Below, one piece after another: positions 1 through 9,645 of a DNA stretch of 41,171 bases. Every line of letters begins with the position of its first letter. Position 1 is the stretch's first letter. The stretch comes from Syntrophomonadaceae bacterium (lineage in GTDB: Bacteria > Bacillota > Dethiobacteria > DTU022 > PWGO01): NCBI GenBank assembly GCA_003550565.1, contig PUKQ01000011.1:1-41171 (forward strand), read 5' to 3'. The translations under genes and the position numbers were made by a program. The notes beneath the pieces were generated by a model. That model was given only the letters and a program-made list of their open reading frames with translations, had not been told where the DNA came from and searched no databases.

Positions 1-52
1 TTCTCTCCTCCCCTGGAGGTTAGACTCAGACTCCCAGAGTGAGGCTTAGGTT

Positions 53-124
53 CTCTCCTCCCCTGGCGGGAGGAGTTGGAGGAGGGGGTTTTTAAACACA
101 CCCCCAACCCGACCTTCCCCCGTC
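53..124. repeat. 72-bp GC-rich direct repeat, copy 1 (contains CTCCTCCC/GGGAGGAG inverted arms)
   Basis: ctctcctcccctggcgggaggagttggaggagggggtttttaaacacacccccaacccgaccttcccccgtc recurs identically at 241-312. Confidence 0.9.
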
Positions 125-240
125 GAGGGGGAAGGAGAAAACATCCGTCCCAACTCCCTCAGGGAAAAGGGGAAAACGTCCGTTCCAACTCCCTCAGGGG
201 GAAGGAGAAAGATAAAAGGCACCCCTGGAAATCCTAAAAA

Positions 241-312
241 CTCTCCTCCCCTGGCGGGAGGAGTTGGAGGAGGGGGTTTTTAAACACACCCCCAACCCGA
301 CCTTCCCCCGTC
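241..312. repeat. 72-bp GC-rich direct repeat, copy 2
   Basis: Identical to 53-124 by direct reading. Confidence 0.9.
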
Positions 313-509
313 AGGGGGAAGGGGAAAGAATAGGACTTCCCGGTTATTTACCCTCTGAATATTTACGAGAATAGATTTATTATATATTCGGAAAGAGAAA
401 TTGGAAAGCTCTCAAAAAAGCATTGCAGAAGATTATGCTAATATAAAAATGAGAGTTTTCAATTTGTTGACTAGTTCCTCGGGGTTGTGATATACTTTGA
501 AATGCACCC

Positions 510-596
510 GGAGGGGTGTCCGAGTGGCTTAAGGAGCCGGTCTTGAAAACCGGTGACCCGAGAGGGCCGTGGGTTCGAATCCCACCCCCTCCGCCA
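510..596 (+). tRNA. tRNA-Ser(TGA)
   Basis: GGAGGGG acceptor pairs with CCCCTCC before GCCA; anticodon loop cTTGAAA; long variable arm; GGTTCGAATCC T-loop. Confidence 0.96.
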
Positions 597-622
597 AATA
601 TAAGTCATGTAGAATTGCTTGC

Positions 623-715
623 GGAGAGATGGCCGAGTGGTCGAAGGCGGTCGCCTGCTAAGCGATTAAGCGGTGAAGAGCCGCTTCGTGGGTTCGAATC
701 CCACTCTCTCCGCCA
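623..715 (+). tRNA. tRNA-Ser(GCT)
   Basis: GGAGAGA acceptor pairs with TCTCTCC; GCT anticodon; long variable arm; encoded CCA. Confidence 0.96.
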
Positions 716-719
716 ATGT

Positions 720-755
720 AAAAGCGCCCGCAGCTCCCGCGGGCGTATTTTTTTA
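720..755 (+). terminator. Rho-independent terminator after the tRNA-Ser pair
   Basis: cgcccgc-agctcc-gcgggcg stem followed by a T-run. Confidence 0.8.
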
Positions 756-886
756 AGAAGTGGATGAAATGCTATCTGTTATCCGAATATTTACAGATAG
801 TAAGGCTTTAATTACGGAACAAAAAAGACAGTATTCCAAAGGATAGGAGCTTTTCTGTCGAATAGTAAAGGGCGGAGGTGCGGTTG

Positions 887-2647
887 ATGTATAGGAAAGT
901 AAATACACAGGGTCATGAGGTTAAACAAAGCAGCAAGCGAAATTGGCGCTTAATTATTGGAATAATTATCTTTTTTTTGTTAATAGTGGTAATAGGTGTG
1001 TTTATCTATATACTACCGGGCTTTCAGCAGGCAAACTGGGGTGAAAGTACTGTCCTGGTAGTGGGCATGGAAAGAGCCGGTGAAGGACTCGTGGAAGTTG
1101 ATGAGGGAGAAATATACATCAAATTAGAAAGTATGCAGGAGTACATAGATCCAGGTCTTTTTTGGGATGAGAGCGAAAAAACAGCGATAATTACCACCGA
1201 AGATCGTTTAGTGCACATGCAGAGTGAGGATCAAACAGCCCATATTAACTTACGCCCAGTAGAAATGGAATTTCCATTAAGGGAGACAGAAGGATATTTT
1301 TATATACCCTTACTTTTTGGGGAAGAGTTTTATGCGATGAATATTAATTATCATCCTCCTTCTGACACGGTTGTAATTGAACGGGAGGAAGATAATGCAA
1401 TATCGGGAAAAGTTAAACAGGATTCGCTTCGCTTAAGGGAAAAACCTTCTTGGCGAGGCCCTACATTAGACATTTTAAATGCCGAAGATGAGCTAATAAT
1501 TACTACCGGTTCTGTTGAGGACGAAGAATCTGATTGGTACTTTGTGCGCACCGAAGAGGGCATGCTTGGCTTTGTGCATGAGCGCAATGTGGAACTAACC
1601 GGTGACCACGAACCGGCGACGGAGAGGGAAGAGTTGCCTCCCAAACGAGAGAAAACGGAAATTGAACACCCCATAACCCTGGTGTGGGAATTTGCATATA
1701 TCTCTCCGGATACAAGTAAAATTGGGGAGATGGAACCGGTGGATGTAGTTTCTCCCACCTGGTTCCATGTTGACGATAAAGAAGGTAATATTCGTGACAT
1801 TGCTGATCCTGCTTATGTGGAATGGGCTCGAGAGCGGGGCTATCAGGTTTGGGCATTGGTGACAAACTCCTTTGATCCGGAGTTAACCGCTGCTGTATTA
1901 ACTAGCTCATCAAAAAGGAAACATATAATTAACCAATTGGTAACTTTAGCTAACGAATACAACCTGGACGGTATCAACATAGACTTTGAAAATTTCCACT
2001 ATGATTATCGGGATTATTTTACTCAGTTTATGCGGGAACTTGCTCCCCTATGTAGGGAACAGGGATTGGTTTTATCGGTAGATGTAACCATCAAATCCCT
2101 TTCCGAGTACTATGGGCTGAGTTATGATCGGGAGGCCCTGGCTGGTCTTGTGGATTATGTTGCCCTGATGGCTTATGATGAGCATTGGGGCAATTCTCCG
2201 GTGGCCGGCTCGGTATCCTCATTGCCCTGGGTAGAAAAGGGTATAGAGCTTACGCTAGAAGAGGTGCCGCCGGAAAAGTTACTACTGGGTGTACCATTTT
2301 ATACCAGGTTGTGGGAAATTGAAGAAGTTGAAGAGGAGGAGGAGGAAGAAGAAAACGACCAAAAGGTTTCTTCCAATGCTTATTCCATGATGCGCATTGA
2401 CGAAATATTGTCTGAGCAAGATGATGTGGAAATAGAGTGGGACAAAGAAGCCAAACAAAACCTGGCTGTTTATGAGGATGATGATAAAACTTATAAAGTG
2501 TGGCTGGAAGACGAAGATTCCATGCGGCAAAGAATAGAATTTATTAATGAGCATAACCTCGCCGGCGTAGCAGCTTGGAGGCGGGGTTTTGAAAAACCGG
2601 CTATATGGAAACTAATTAATGAAGTATTAGCAGATTATGAACCTTGA
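887..2647 (+). CDS. Spore/cell-wall GH18 glycosidase (YaaH/SleL-like): N-terminal TM, copper amine oxidase-N-like region, SH3b domain, GH18 barrel
   Basis: DGINIDFEN matches the GH18 DxxDxDxE motif; VKQDSLRLREKPSWRGPTLDIL is SH3b-like; GGAGG 8 nt before ATG 887 (the track starts at GTG 878). Confidence 0.88.
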   Translation: MYRKVNTQGHEVKQSSKRNWRLIIGIIIFFLLIVVIGVFIYILPGFQQANWGESTVLVVGMERAGEGLVEVDEGEIYIKLESMQEYIDPGLFWDESEKTAIITTEDRLVHMQSEDQTAHINLRPVEMEFPLRETEGYFYIPLLFGEEFYAMNINYHPPSDTVVIEREEDNAISGKVKQDSLRLREKPSWRGPTLDILNAEDELIITTGSVEDEESDWYFVRTEEGMLGFVHERNVELTGDHEPATEREELPPKREKTEIEHPITLVWEFAYISPDTSKIGEMEPVDVVSPTWFHVDDKEGNIRDIADPAYVEWARERGYQVWALVTNSFDPELTAAVLTSSSKRKHIINQLVTLANEYNLDGINIDFENFHYDYRDYFTQFMRELAPLCREQGLVLSVDVTIKSLSEYYGLSYDREALAGLVDYVALMAYDEHWGNSPVAGSVSSLPWVEKGIELTLEEVPPEKLLLGVPFYTRLWEIEEVEEEEEEEENDQKVSSNAYSMMRIDEILSEQDDVEIEWDKEAKQNLAVYEDDDKTYKVWLEDEDSMRQRIEFINEHNLAGVAAWRRGFEKPAIWKLINEVLADYEP

Positions 2648-2884
2648 CAATAATGAATTATAAATAAAATATGCAATAATTATTTAAGGCGTGGGCTAAA
2701 GTTGGTACTTTTAGGAAAATATTAACCATGCTTGTAGATTATAACTGAATTATCGCGGTACATTGACATACATATTATTTTGTAGCATAATAATAATTGC
2801 CGTTGGCAGGAAAAAATGAATTTGTAAAGCACGAATTACTTTGCAGGCAGTAAGCAAAAATTGAAATAACGATAAAAGCCTTGC

Positions 2885-2961
2885 GCGCCCGTAGCTCAGT
2901 GGATTAGAGCGACTGACTACGGATCAGTAGGTCGGGGGTTCGAATCCTCCCGGGCGTGCCA
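2885..2961 (+). tRNA. tRNA-Arg(ACG)
   Basis: GCGCCCG acceptor, loop ctACGga, T-loop GGTTCGAATCC, encoded CCA. Confidence 0.95.
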
Positions 2962-2962
2962 T

Positions 2963-3002
2963 GAGTGGCAGGGTTCTCAGAGACTCTGCCACTATTTTTT
3001 TA
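2963..3002 (+). terminator. Rho-independent terminator after tRNA-Arg
   Basis: agtggcaga/g-type stem (gagtggcagggttctcagagactctgccact) followed by T7. Confidence 0.85.
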
Positions 3003-3336
3003 TTAACTGCCAGCCTATTTAACTTTTTCCGGGTGCGCTAAAGCCGGAGGCCTTAAAAAAAGTATTTCCGGCTTATATTTTTCCTCATCCTTTAGTTTCC
3101 TTTCTTTAGGTAATGTAAATGATACATTTCCATATTTTAAGCTCTTCTAAAAAACTCTGGTTTAAATTTGTTTCAGTGCAGGAAGATATATGAGTGCGTA
3201 GAATTATTTTATGAGAGAAAAAAAAGTTTTTGATGGTAACGGTGATTAAATAATTTAATTTTTATGGTTTTAGTTCCTGGCTGAGAATTAATAATGCAAT
3301 AATAAATATAAAAATGATATAAATATTGGTCAATTT

Positions 3337-3609
3337 TTGCAAGAAAGGATGTTCCCATCATTGGCAAAATTAACAAAAGGTACGGGGTTGCTGGTATTGT
3401 TATTAGTAATTGGAGGAATTTTCGGAACCCTTATTGGGTATTATTTTGGTGATACCGTTTCTTTTTTAGGCTTTGGAAGTTCTATTGGTGTGAATCCGAC
3501 AACTATTGATCTATTGGTAATTAAATTAACTTTAGGGTTTATACTAGAGATTAATATAGCCACGATAATTGGTTTTTTTATAGCGCTATTTATTTATTAT
3601 CGCCTTTAA
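3337..3609 (+). CDS. Small membrane protein, DUF4321-like
   Basis: Two hydrophobic segments and a LLLVIGGIFGTLIGYYFG pattern. The true start may be TTG 3361 or ATG 3349. Confidence 0.7.
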   Translation: MQERMFPSLAKLTKGTGLLVLLLVIGGIFGTLIGYYFGDTVSFLGFGSSIGVNPTTIDLLVIKLTLGFILEINIATIIGFFIALFIYYRL

Positions 3610-3728
3610 AGGTTATTTAATATTTCTCATTTGCTTTTTTAAAAGGATTTGAGGCCAATTTTATAGAATGTAAGAGATCAAGTTTTTAAATATAAGTATT
3701 TGAAGTTTTATCTAAGGAGGTTATCTTC

Positions 3729-4418
3729 CTGATAGAGCTTAAGGAACTAACCAAGAAGTATGAGGGCAGTAACGTGCCGGCACTTTCTGATATTAATTTG
3801 AATATTGAAAGTGGTGAATTAGTTTTTTTAGTAGGCTTAAGTGGGGTTGGAAAGACTACTCTCATCAAGCTTATTTTTCGAGAAATTTCTCCTACATCCG
3901 GATCCGTCTTTTTTCGGGGAAGAAATATATCTCGCTTCAAGCCTCGAGAATTGCTGGGTTATCGCCGTAATATAGGCATGGTTTTCCAAGATTTTCGATT
4001 AATAAAAAGTAAAACTATTTACGAAAACGTAGCTTTTGCTTTAGAAGTAATAGGTGAATCCCGCCGTGAAATTGACAAAAAAGTTCCTGCAGCTTTAGAT
4101 ATGGTGGACTTATCTCATAAGCTGGATGTTTTTCCCAACCAACTTTCCGGAGGTGAGCAGCAACGGGTGGGTATTGCCCGTGCTATTGTGAAAAACCCCC
4201 AATTAATTTTGGCTGATGAACCTACTGGCAATGTGGACCCGCGCACAGCGCGGGAAATCATGAATCTTTTCGATAAAATTAACCAGGGGGGAACCACTGT
4301 TATTATTGCTACTCATGCTTGGGAACTGGTGAACGAGATGAAGAAGAGAGTTATTTCCTTAGAAGATGGCTTTTTGAAAAAAGATAACAAACAGGAAGAG
4401 GGTTACTGTGTTACTTAA
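3729..4418 (+). CDS. ftsE: Cell division ABC transporter ATP-binding protein FtsE
   Basis: Walker [24 protein letters not shown] signature, DEPTGNVDP; adjacent ftsX. Homology ([23 protein letters not shown]) extends upstream of the track start to a CTG 8 nt after AAGGAGG. Confidence 0.93.
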   Translation: MIELKELTKKYEGSNVPALSDINLNIESGELVFLVGLSGVGKTTLIKLIFREISPTSGSVFFRGRNISRFKPRELLGYRRNIGMVFQDFRLIKSKTIYENVAFALEVIGESRREIDKKVPAALDMVDLSHKLDVFPNQLSGGEQQRVGIARAIVKNPQLILADEPTGNVDPRTAREIMNLFDKINQGGTTVIIATHAWELVNEMKKRVISLEDGFLKKDNKQEEGYCVT

Positions 4419-5292
4419 TTTATTGCGCTATAATTTTCGCCAATGCTTTATATCCTTATCACGTAATATTGGCTTGGCTTTAGCATCTATGGGTATTATA
4501 GCCATATCTTTGATCATATTAGGTGCTTTTATCTTAGTGGCTGTAAATATGGAACAGATGGCAAGCGGCTTGGAATCAAGCGTGGAAGTGGCCGTTTTTT
4601 TAGAAGATGATGCTGAGGAAGAAGCCGTGGAAGAGGAATTGAGACATCTGGAAGGTGTGGAAAGTTATACCTTTGTATCGCGCCATGAAGGTTTGGAAGA
4701 TATTAGCCGTGAGCTTGGCGATGAAGATCTTCTAAGTGAGGTAGAAGGTGAACATAATCCCCTTCCAGATGCTTTTCGAGTAAGTGCTTTAGATGCTGAA
4801 ATAGTCCCGGAGCTTGCTGCCCAAATAGAAAATTTTACGGGTGTTGAAAAAACTGATTACGGGGGAGAGCTTTTGAATTGGATGCTCCGCTTTGGGCAGT
4901 GGGTTAACATAATATCCGTAGGGGTGGCTCTAATTTTAATTGCCGCAGCAGTTTTCCTCATTGTAACAACTATCCGATTATCTCTTCTTTCGCGTCAGGA
5001 AGAAGTGGGAATCATGAAGTATCTGGGCGCTAGCAATTGGTTTATCAGGTTTCCGTTTCTTTTGGAAGGAATGATAATCGGATTAGTGGGCACTTTAGTT
5101 TCAGTAATAATTTTAGTATTGGTTTATTATAATCTGGCATCTTACCTGCATGATTTGGAACTGGTTTTCTTTTGGCGCCCGGTTACCGAACCGGCAATAC
5201 TTATGCCAATTTGGGTGGGATTGTTAGTTTTGGGAACATTAATAGGTGGAATGGGAAGCTTATTTTCTTTGCGTAAGTTCTTAAAAGTTTAA
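4408..5292 (+). CDS. ftsX: Cell division protein FtsX
   Basis: Overlaps the ftsE 3' end; four-TM FtsX layout; SRQEEVGIMKYLGASNWFIRFPFLLEG motif. Confidence 0.93.
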   Translation: MLLNLLRYNFRQCFISLSRNIGLALASMGIIAISLIILGAFILVAVNMEQMASGLESSVEVAVFLEDDAEEEAVEEELRHLEGVESYTFVSRHEGLEDISRELGDEDLLSEVEGEHNPLPDAFRVSALDAEIVPELAAQIENFTGVEKTDYGGELLNWMLRFGQWVNIISVGVALILIAAAVFLIVTTIRLSLLSRQEEVGIMKYLGASNWFIRFPFLLEGMIIGLVGTLVSVIILVLVYYNLASYLHDLELVFFWRPVTEPAILMPIWVGLLVLGTLIGGMGSLFSLRKFLKV

Positions 5293-5327
5293 TTTTTTAA
5301 GAACAAAGAAAGAGGAGGTGCAAGAGA

Positions 5328-6749
5328 GTGAACCGTCATCATAAACTAAGACAAGTAGCTTTTATTGCCCTATTAATAGTATTATCAACGGTATTTGTTG
5401 TTGCATCTGTTTCGGGAGAAGACGAGTGGGAAGAAGTAGAAGAAAAGCGGGAAGAAATAGAAGAATTGGAACAAGCTATTATAGAAATGGAATCTTCCGT
5501 TCGAGCTCAAGAAAACCGAGTCCGAGAGTTAGAGGCAAAACTACAACAGGAGGAAGATCGTTTAGAACGGGCAGAAGAAGGGCTGGAAAAATCTCGGCAA
5601 AGGCTGGCAGAGCACAGAGAGTTATTTGGGAAAAGGGTTCGCAGTGTCTATATGAATGGGTCTTTTTCTTTTGTCCAGCTGTTTTTTAAAGCGGATAACT
5701 TTGGGGATATAATAATTTGGACAGAATATTTTATTAGTATATTCCAGCAAGACTCTCAACTGGTGGAAGAATTGAGCGCAGAGAGGGACTATGTTCAAAA
5801 GGCAAAAGAAGAGATAGACGAAGACCGCAAAAAAGTAAAGAAACTTTATGAAGAAGCAAAGGAAGAAAGAGAAAATTTGAAGGTTGCCCGTCAACAAAAA
5901 GAAGAAATGTTGTATGAAGCCCAGGATACACTTAAGAGGCGTTTAGCGCAGATATCAACGCGTGCAGAGGCGCCACCGGTTTACGGGGTGGCCATAGATA
6001 ACCATAGGCGTGCTCGGCCTCAGGAGGGCTTTGCGCAGGCACAGAGGGTTTATGAATACGAAGTTGAAGGAGGGCTTACCCGCTATCTGGCCCTGTATGC
6101 AGAATTTCCCACGGAAGTGGGGCCAGTCCGCAGTGCCCGGCAGCATAGCATTATTTTGGCCTTGGAAAACGGTGTCCATTTCGTCCACAGCGGAAGTTCT
6201 GCTGATAATCTCCGGAGGATGGATAATTTGGGTATTAGCTATACAGATGGTCGTTACCATGACGCTTTTTGGAGGAGCGATGACAGAAGCAGTCCCCATA
6301 ACCTTTATGGTAATATTGCTTCTCTTGGCAAGGTAGCTCCTCCTGATGAATCTGACGTCAGGCCTATATATCCTGAGCAAACGGGTACTACCGCTCATAA
6401 TGTTTCTTTTACCTTAAGCAGTGGAAGAAATGTGAGATATGTGTATGATTCGGAAGAAGAAATATATTGGCGTTATTTGGATGGTTCTCTCCATCGTGAT
6501 GCCGGAGGGAATATTATTAGTGCCCGGAATATTATTATTCAGTATGTAGACTATTATAGAGATGCAAGGAACAGGCCTACAGCTAATCTCATAGGTGAAG
6601 GAAGAATTGACTTTTATTCTAACGGTCAGCATTTTCAGGGAACCTGGAAGAAGGAAAGTAAGGGGTCTCCTACACGCTACTATTATGAAAATGGAGAAGA
6701 GATAGAAATACCTTATGGATCTACATGGATCCAGCTTCAACGCCGATAG
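5328..6749 (+). CDS. Signal peptide + PcsB/EnvC-type coiled coil + DUF3048 (YerB-like) domain protein
   Basis: Long heptad coiled coil with GKRVRSVYMNGSFSFVQLFFKADNFGDIIIWTEYF typical of PcsB/EnvC N-domains; then VYGVAIDNHRRARPQEGFAQAQRVYEYEVEGGLTRYLALYAEFPTEVGPVRSARQHSI typical of DUF3048; strong SD agaggaggtg. Confidence 0.85.
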   Translation: MNRHHKLRQVAFIALLIVLSTVFVVASVSGEDEWEEVEEKREEIEELEQAIIEMESSVRAQENRVRELEAKLQQEEDRLERAEEGLEKSRQRLAEHRELFGKRVRSVYMNGSFSFVQLFFKADNFGDIIIWTEYFISIFQQDSQLVEELSAERDYVQKAKEEIDEDRKKVKKLYEEAKEERENLKVARQQKEEMLYEAQDTLKRRLAQISTRAEAPPVYGVAIDNHRRARPQEGFAQAQRVYEYEVEGGLTRYLALYAEFPTEVGPVRSARQHSIILALENGVHFVHSGSSADNLRRMDNLGISYTDGRYHDAFWRSDDRSSPHNLYGNIASLGKVAPPDESDVRPIYPEQTGTTAHNVSFTLSSGRNVRYVYDSEEEIYWRYLDGSLHRDAGGNIISARNIIIQYVDYYRDARNRPTANLIGEGRIDFYSNGQHFQGTWKKESKGSPTRYYYENGEEIEIPYGSTWIQLQRR

Positions 6750-6944
6750 GTGAAAGTAACCTTATGTCGGAGGGTTATTAATTTTATTTGTTTTTTTGTT
6801 TTACATTGGTTGAAATAGAATTTGCTATCAATGAAGAATTAACATGAAAGTACCCTGTAAGTAGTTGTCTTAATATAGAAATTTTCCGCAAGCGATTTCT
6901 ATTAGTAAGTATTACCGCAAGTAAGGAGAGTGTAACTTGAGATC

Positions 6945-7592
6945 ATGAAAATAAATAAGTATATTGATCACACTCTTTTAAAAGCTGAAGCAACTGAAGA
7001 ACAAATAAAACAAGTTTGTGAGGAAGCTATAGAATATAGTTTTGCTACTGTATGTGTAAATCCTTATTATATTCCTTTGGTTAGCAGCGAACTGAAACAT
7101 AGTGATGTAGAGCCATGCTCGGTAGTAGGATTTCCATTGGGAGCCAGCGAGTCTAAGGTTAAAATAATGGAAACTGAGCTTGCGTTGGTGAACGGGGCAA
7201 AGGAGATTGACATGGTGGTTAACCTGGGAGCATTGAAAAGTGGCAGGATGGACATAATAGCTGAAGAAATAAATAACATAGCTGCTGTTACCGGTAATAA
7301 TGCCATATTGAAAGTTATCATTGAGTGCTGTCTTCTTGAGGAAGAAGAAAAGGCAGCAGTATGCCGGACAGCACTTGATAATGGCGCAGATTATGTAAAA
7401 ACTTCTACCGGTTTTAATTCCGGTGGTGCCAAAGTGGAAGATGTTCGCTTAATGAGGCAAGCAGTGGGTTCAAAGGTGGGGATTAAGGCTGCGGGAGGAA
7501 TTAAGGACTACCACACTGCAGTTAAGTTCATCGAAGCAGGGGCTAACCGCATTGGGACAAGTTCTGGAGTTGCTTTGGTGAAAGAAACATAG
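6945..7592 (+). CDS. deoC: Deoxyribose-phosphate aldolase
   Basis: IDHTLLKAEATEEQI, FVKTSTGF-like YVKTSTGFNSGGA, VGIKAAGGIKDY. Confidence 0.96.
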   Translation: MKINKYIDHTLLKAEATEEQIKQVCEEAIEYSFATVCVNPYYIPLVSSELKHSDVEPCSVVGFPLGASESKVKIMETELALVNGAKEIDMVVNLGALKSGRMDIIAEEINNIAAVTGNNAILKVIIECCLLEEEEKAAVCRTALDNGADYVKTSTGFNSGGAKVEDVRLMRQAVGSKVGIKAAGGIKDYHTAVKFIEAGANRIGTSSGVALVKET

Positions 7593-7659
7593 AAACTCCA
7601 AAGAGTGATGACATTAATTTATAAGGTTAAACGAATAGGTTATTGGTAGGAGGGGAAAA

Positions 7660-9552
7660 ATGATTAAAATAAATAATTCCTGCTTTTGCGATGAATACGG
7701 GCGTCGTTTAACTTTAAGAGGGGTCAATTTAAGCGGAAGTTCCAAAGTTCCGACTAACCCTAATATAGGGACTTACTTGCGGGAAGGGTTTTTTGATCAT
7801 AGAAATGTTTCTTTTGTAGGAAGGCCCTTTCCCCTGGAGGAGGCAGACGAACATTTTTCCCGGTTAAAATCCTGGGGACTTGATTTTTTGCGGTTTCTTG
7901 TGACCTGGGAAGCCATAGAGCACAGTGGTCCGGGAATATATGATGAAGAATACCTTGATTATATTTACCAGGTAGTAAAAAAGGCGGCAGAGTATGAAAT
8001 TAATATGTTTATTGATCCTCATCAAGATGTGTGGAGCCGTTTTTCCGGTGGTGACGGGGCACCGGGGTGGACTTTTGAACCAGCCGGTATGGATATAACC
8101 CAATTTGCGGAGACGGGAGCGGCAATTGTCCATAATACGCACGGAGATCCTTTTCCCAGGATGATTTGGGGAACCAACTACACAAAATTGGCCGCAGCGA
8201 CTATGTTTACTCTTTTTTTTGGAGGCAATGACTTTGCACCTAAAACTCGGGTAGACAAAGAACCTATCCAGGAATATTTGCAAAGACATTACATTGATGC
8301 CGTAAAGCAAGTAGCTTATCGCTTGCGAGATTTACCTAACGTGGTAGGGTATGACATACTTAATGAATTGTCCAGCGGGTTTATCGGGTGGCCTGATCTC
8401 AGTAAACTTAAGGCGTTCAATCGTAAGGGAATGATGCCAACGCCTTTCCAGGGAATGGTTCTGGGCGAAAGTTATTCCCAAGAAGTGGAAGAATGGGACA
8501 TTGGTTTCACAGGGGTTAGAAAAAAAGGGAGCAGGTTGTGTGATCCTCAGGGAAAAAGAGCCTGGTTGGATGGGCATGATTGCATTTGGAAAGAACACGG
8601 AGTATGGGACGTAGATGCTTCCGGAAATCCATGCCTGCTTAAACCTCAATATTTTAAAGAAATTAACGGCCGAGCAGTGGATTTTAACCAGGACTATTTG
8701 AAACCTTTTATTAACAGATTTACTCGGGAAATTCGAGAAATAGTGCCGGATGCTTTTATTTTTGTAGAGCATGAAGTGATGGACAAGCCTCCGCAGCTTA
8801 CGCCCGAAGAGAGTAACAATATGGTCTACGCTCAACATTGGTATGATATAGTTACCTTAATGATGAAAAAATATTTACACTGGGTGGCTGTTGATGTAGA
8901 TAAGAAAATGCCTGTTTTCGGGCCCCGGCAGATTGTCAGATCTTTTGCCCGGCAATTAGGTAATATTTATAAGCGTGGACAGAAAGCTTTAAATGTCGCA
9001 CCTACTTTAATTGGGGAAATTGGTATTGCTTATGACTTGGATGGAAAAAAAGCATATCAAACGGGTAATTTTTCTGCCCAGGTTAAGGCTATGAATCGAA
9101 GCCTACAAGCAGTAGAAATTAACAATTTGCATTCTACTATTTGGAATTATACACCGGATAATACCAATGAGCGAGGAGACCATTGGAATGATGAAGACCT
9201 TTCTATTTTTAGCCGGGATCAACAAGATGATCCTGCTGATATAAATTCAGGAGGGCGGGCCTTGAAGGCAGTTATCAGGCCGTATGCACGAAAAATTGCC
9301 GGAGATCCCATATATACTCATTTTGAACCTTATCAGCGTCTTTTTATATTTATCTTTCAGCATGATTCTCAAGTTCATAAGCCCACGGAAATTTTCCTTC
9401 CTTCGTATCATTATGGCAACGGTTGTAAAGTGGAAGTTTCTGATGGGACATATGAGATAAATCATGAAAAGCAATCTTTAATATATCATCATAATACAAA
9501 AAAGAAGATGCATCGTATAAAAATTGAAGCCAAACGAACGGCTGGCAAATAA
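7660..9552 (+). CDS. GH5-type glycoside hydrolase, endoglycoceramidase/steryl-glucosidase-like
   Basis: LRGVNLSGSSKVP, DFLRFLVTWEAIEHSGPGIYDEEYL, FIDPHQDVWSR, GYDILNELSSGFIG (NE acid/base), LIGEIGIAYDLDG (nucleophile region); SD taggagggg. Confidence 0.82.
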   Translation: MIKINNSCFCDEYGRRLTLRGVNLSGSSKVPTNPNIGTYLREGFFDHRNVSFVGRPFPLEEADEHFSRLKSWGLDFLRFLVTWEAIEHSGPGIYDEEYLDYIYQVVKKAAEYEINMFIDPHQDVWSRFSGGDGAPGWTFEPAGMDITQFAETGAAIVHNTHGDPFPRMIWGTNYTKLAAATMFTLFFGGNDFAPKTRVDKEPIQEYLQRHYIDAVKQVAYRLRDLPNVVGYDILNELSSGFIGWPDLSKLKAFNRKGMMPTPFQGMVLGESYSQEVEEWDIGFTGVRKKGSRLCDPQGKRAWLDGHDCIWKEHGVWDVDASGNPCLLKPQYFKEINGRAVDFNQDYLKPFINRFTREIREIVPDAFIFVEHEVMDKPPQLTPEESNNMVYAQHWYDIVTLMMKKYLHWVAVDVDKKMPVFGPRQIVRSFARQLGNIYKRGQKALNVAPTLIGEIGIAYDLDGKKAYQTGNFSAQVKAMNRSLQAVEINNLHSTIWNYTPDNTNERGDHWNDEDLSIFSRDQQDDPADINSGGRALKAVIRPYARKIAGDPIYTHFEPYQRLFIFIFQHDSQVHKPTEIFLPSYHYGNGCKVEVSDGTYEINHEKQSLIYHHNTKKKMHRIKIEAKRTAGK

Positions 9553-9645
9553 AAAGAACTTTGCCTGTTTGGGAAAATAAAAGCATTGTCCAAAAGAAAA
9601 TTATATTACCATTTTTATGACTTATAAAAGGAGGGAATACTAAAA

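Noticed and set aside
1-330. Possible CRISPR array from repeated GC-rich units
   Set aside because: Only two long copies, no regular unique spacers, no cas genes; better explained as REP-like repeats
516-767. 83-aa ORF on + strand
   Set aside because: Runs straight through two tRNA-Ser genes and the following terminator; not coding
1024-2554. Several minus-strand ORFs inside the GH18 gene
   Set aside because: Antisense to a clearly conserved CDS, no SD, compositionally biased
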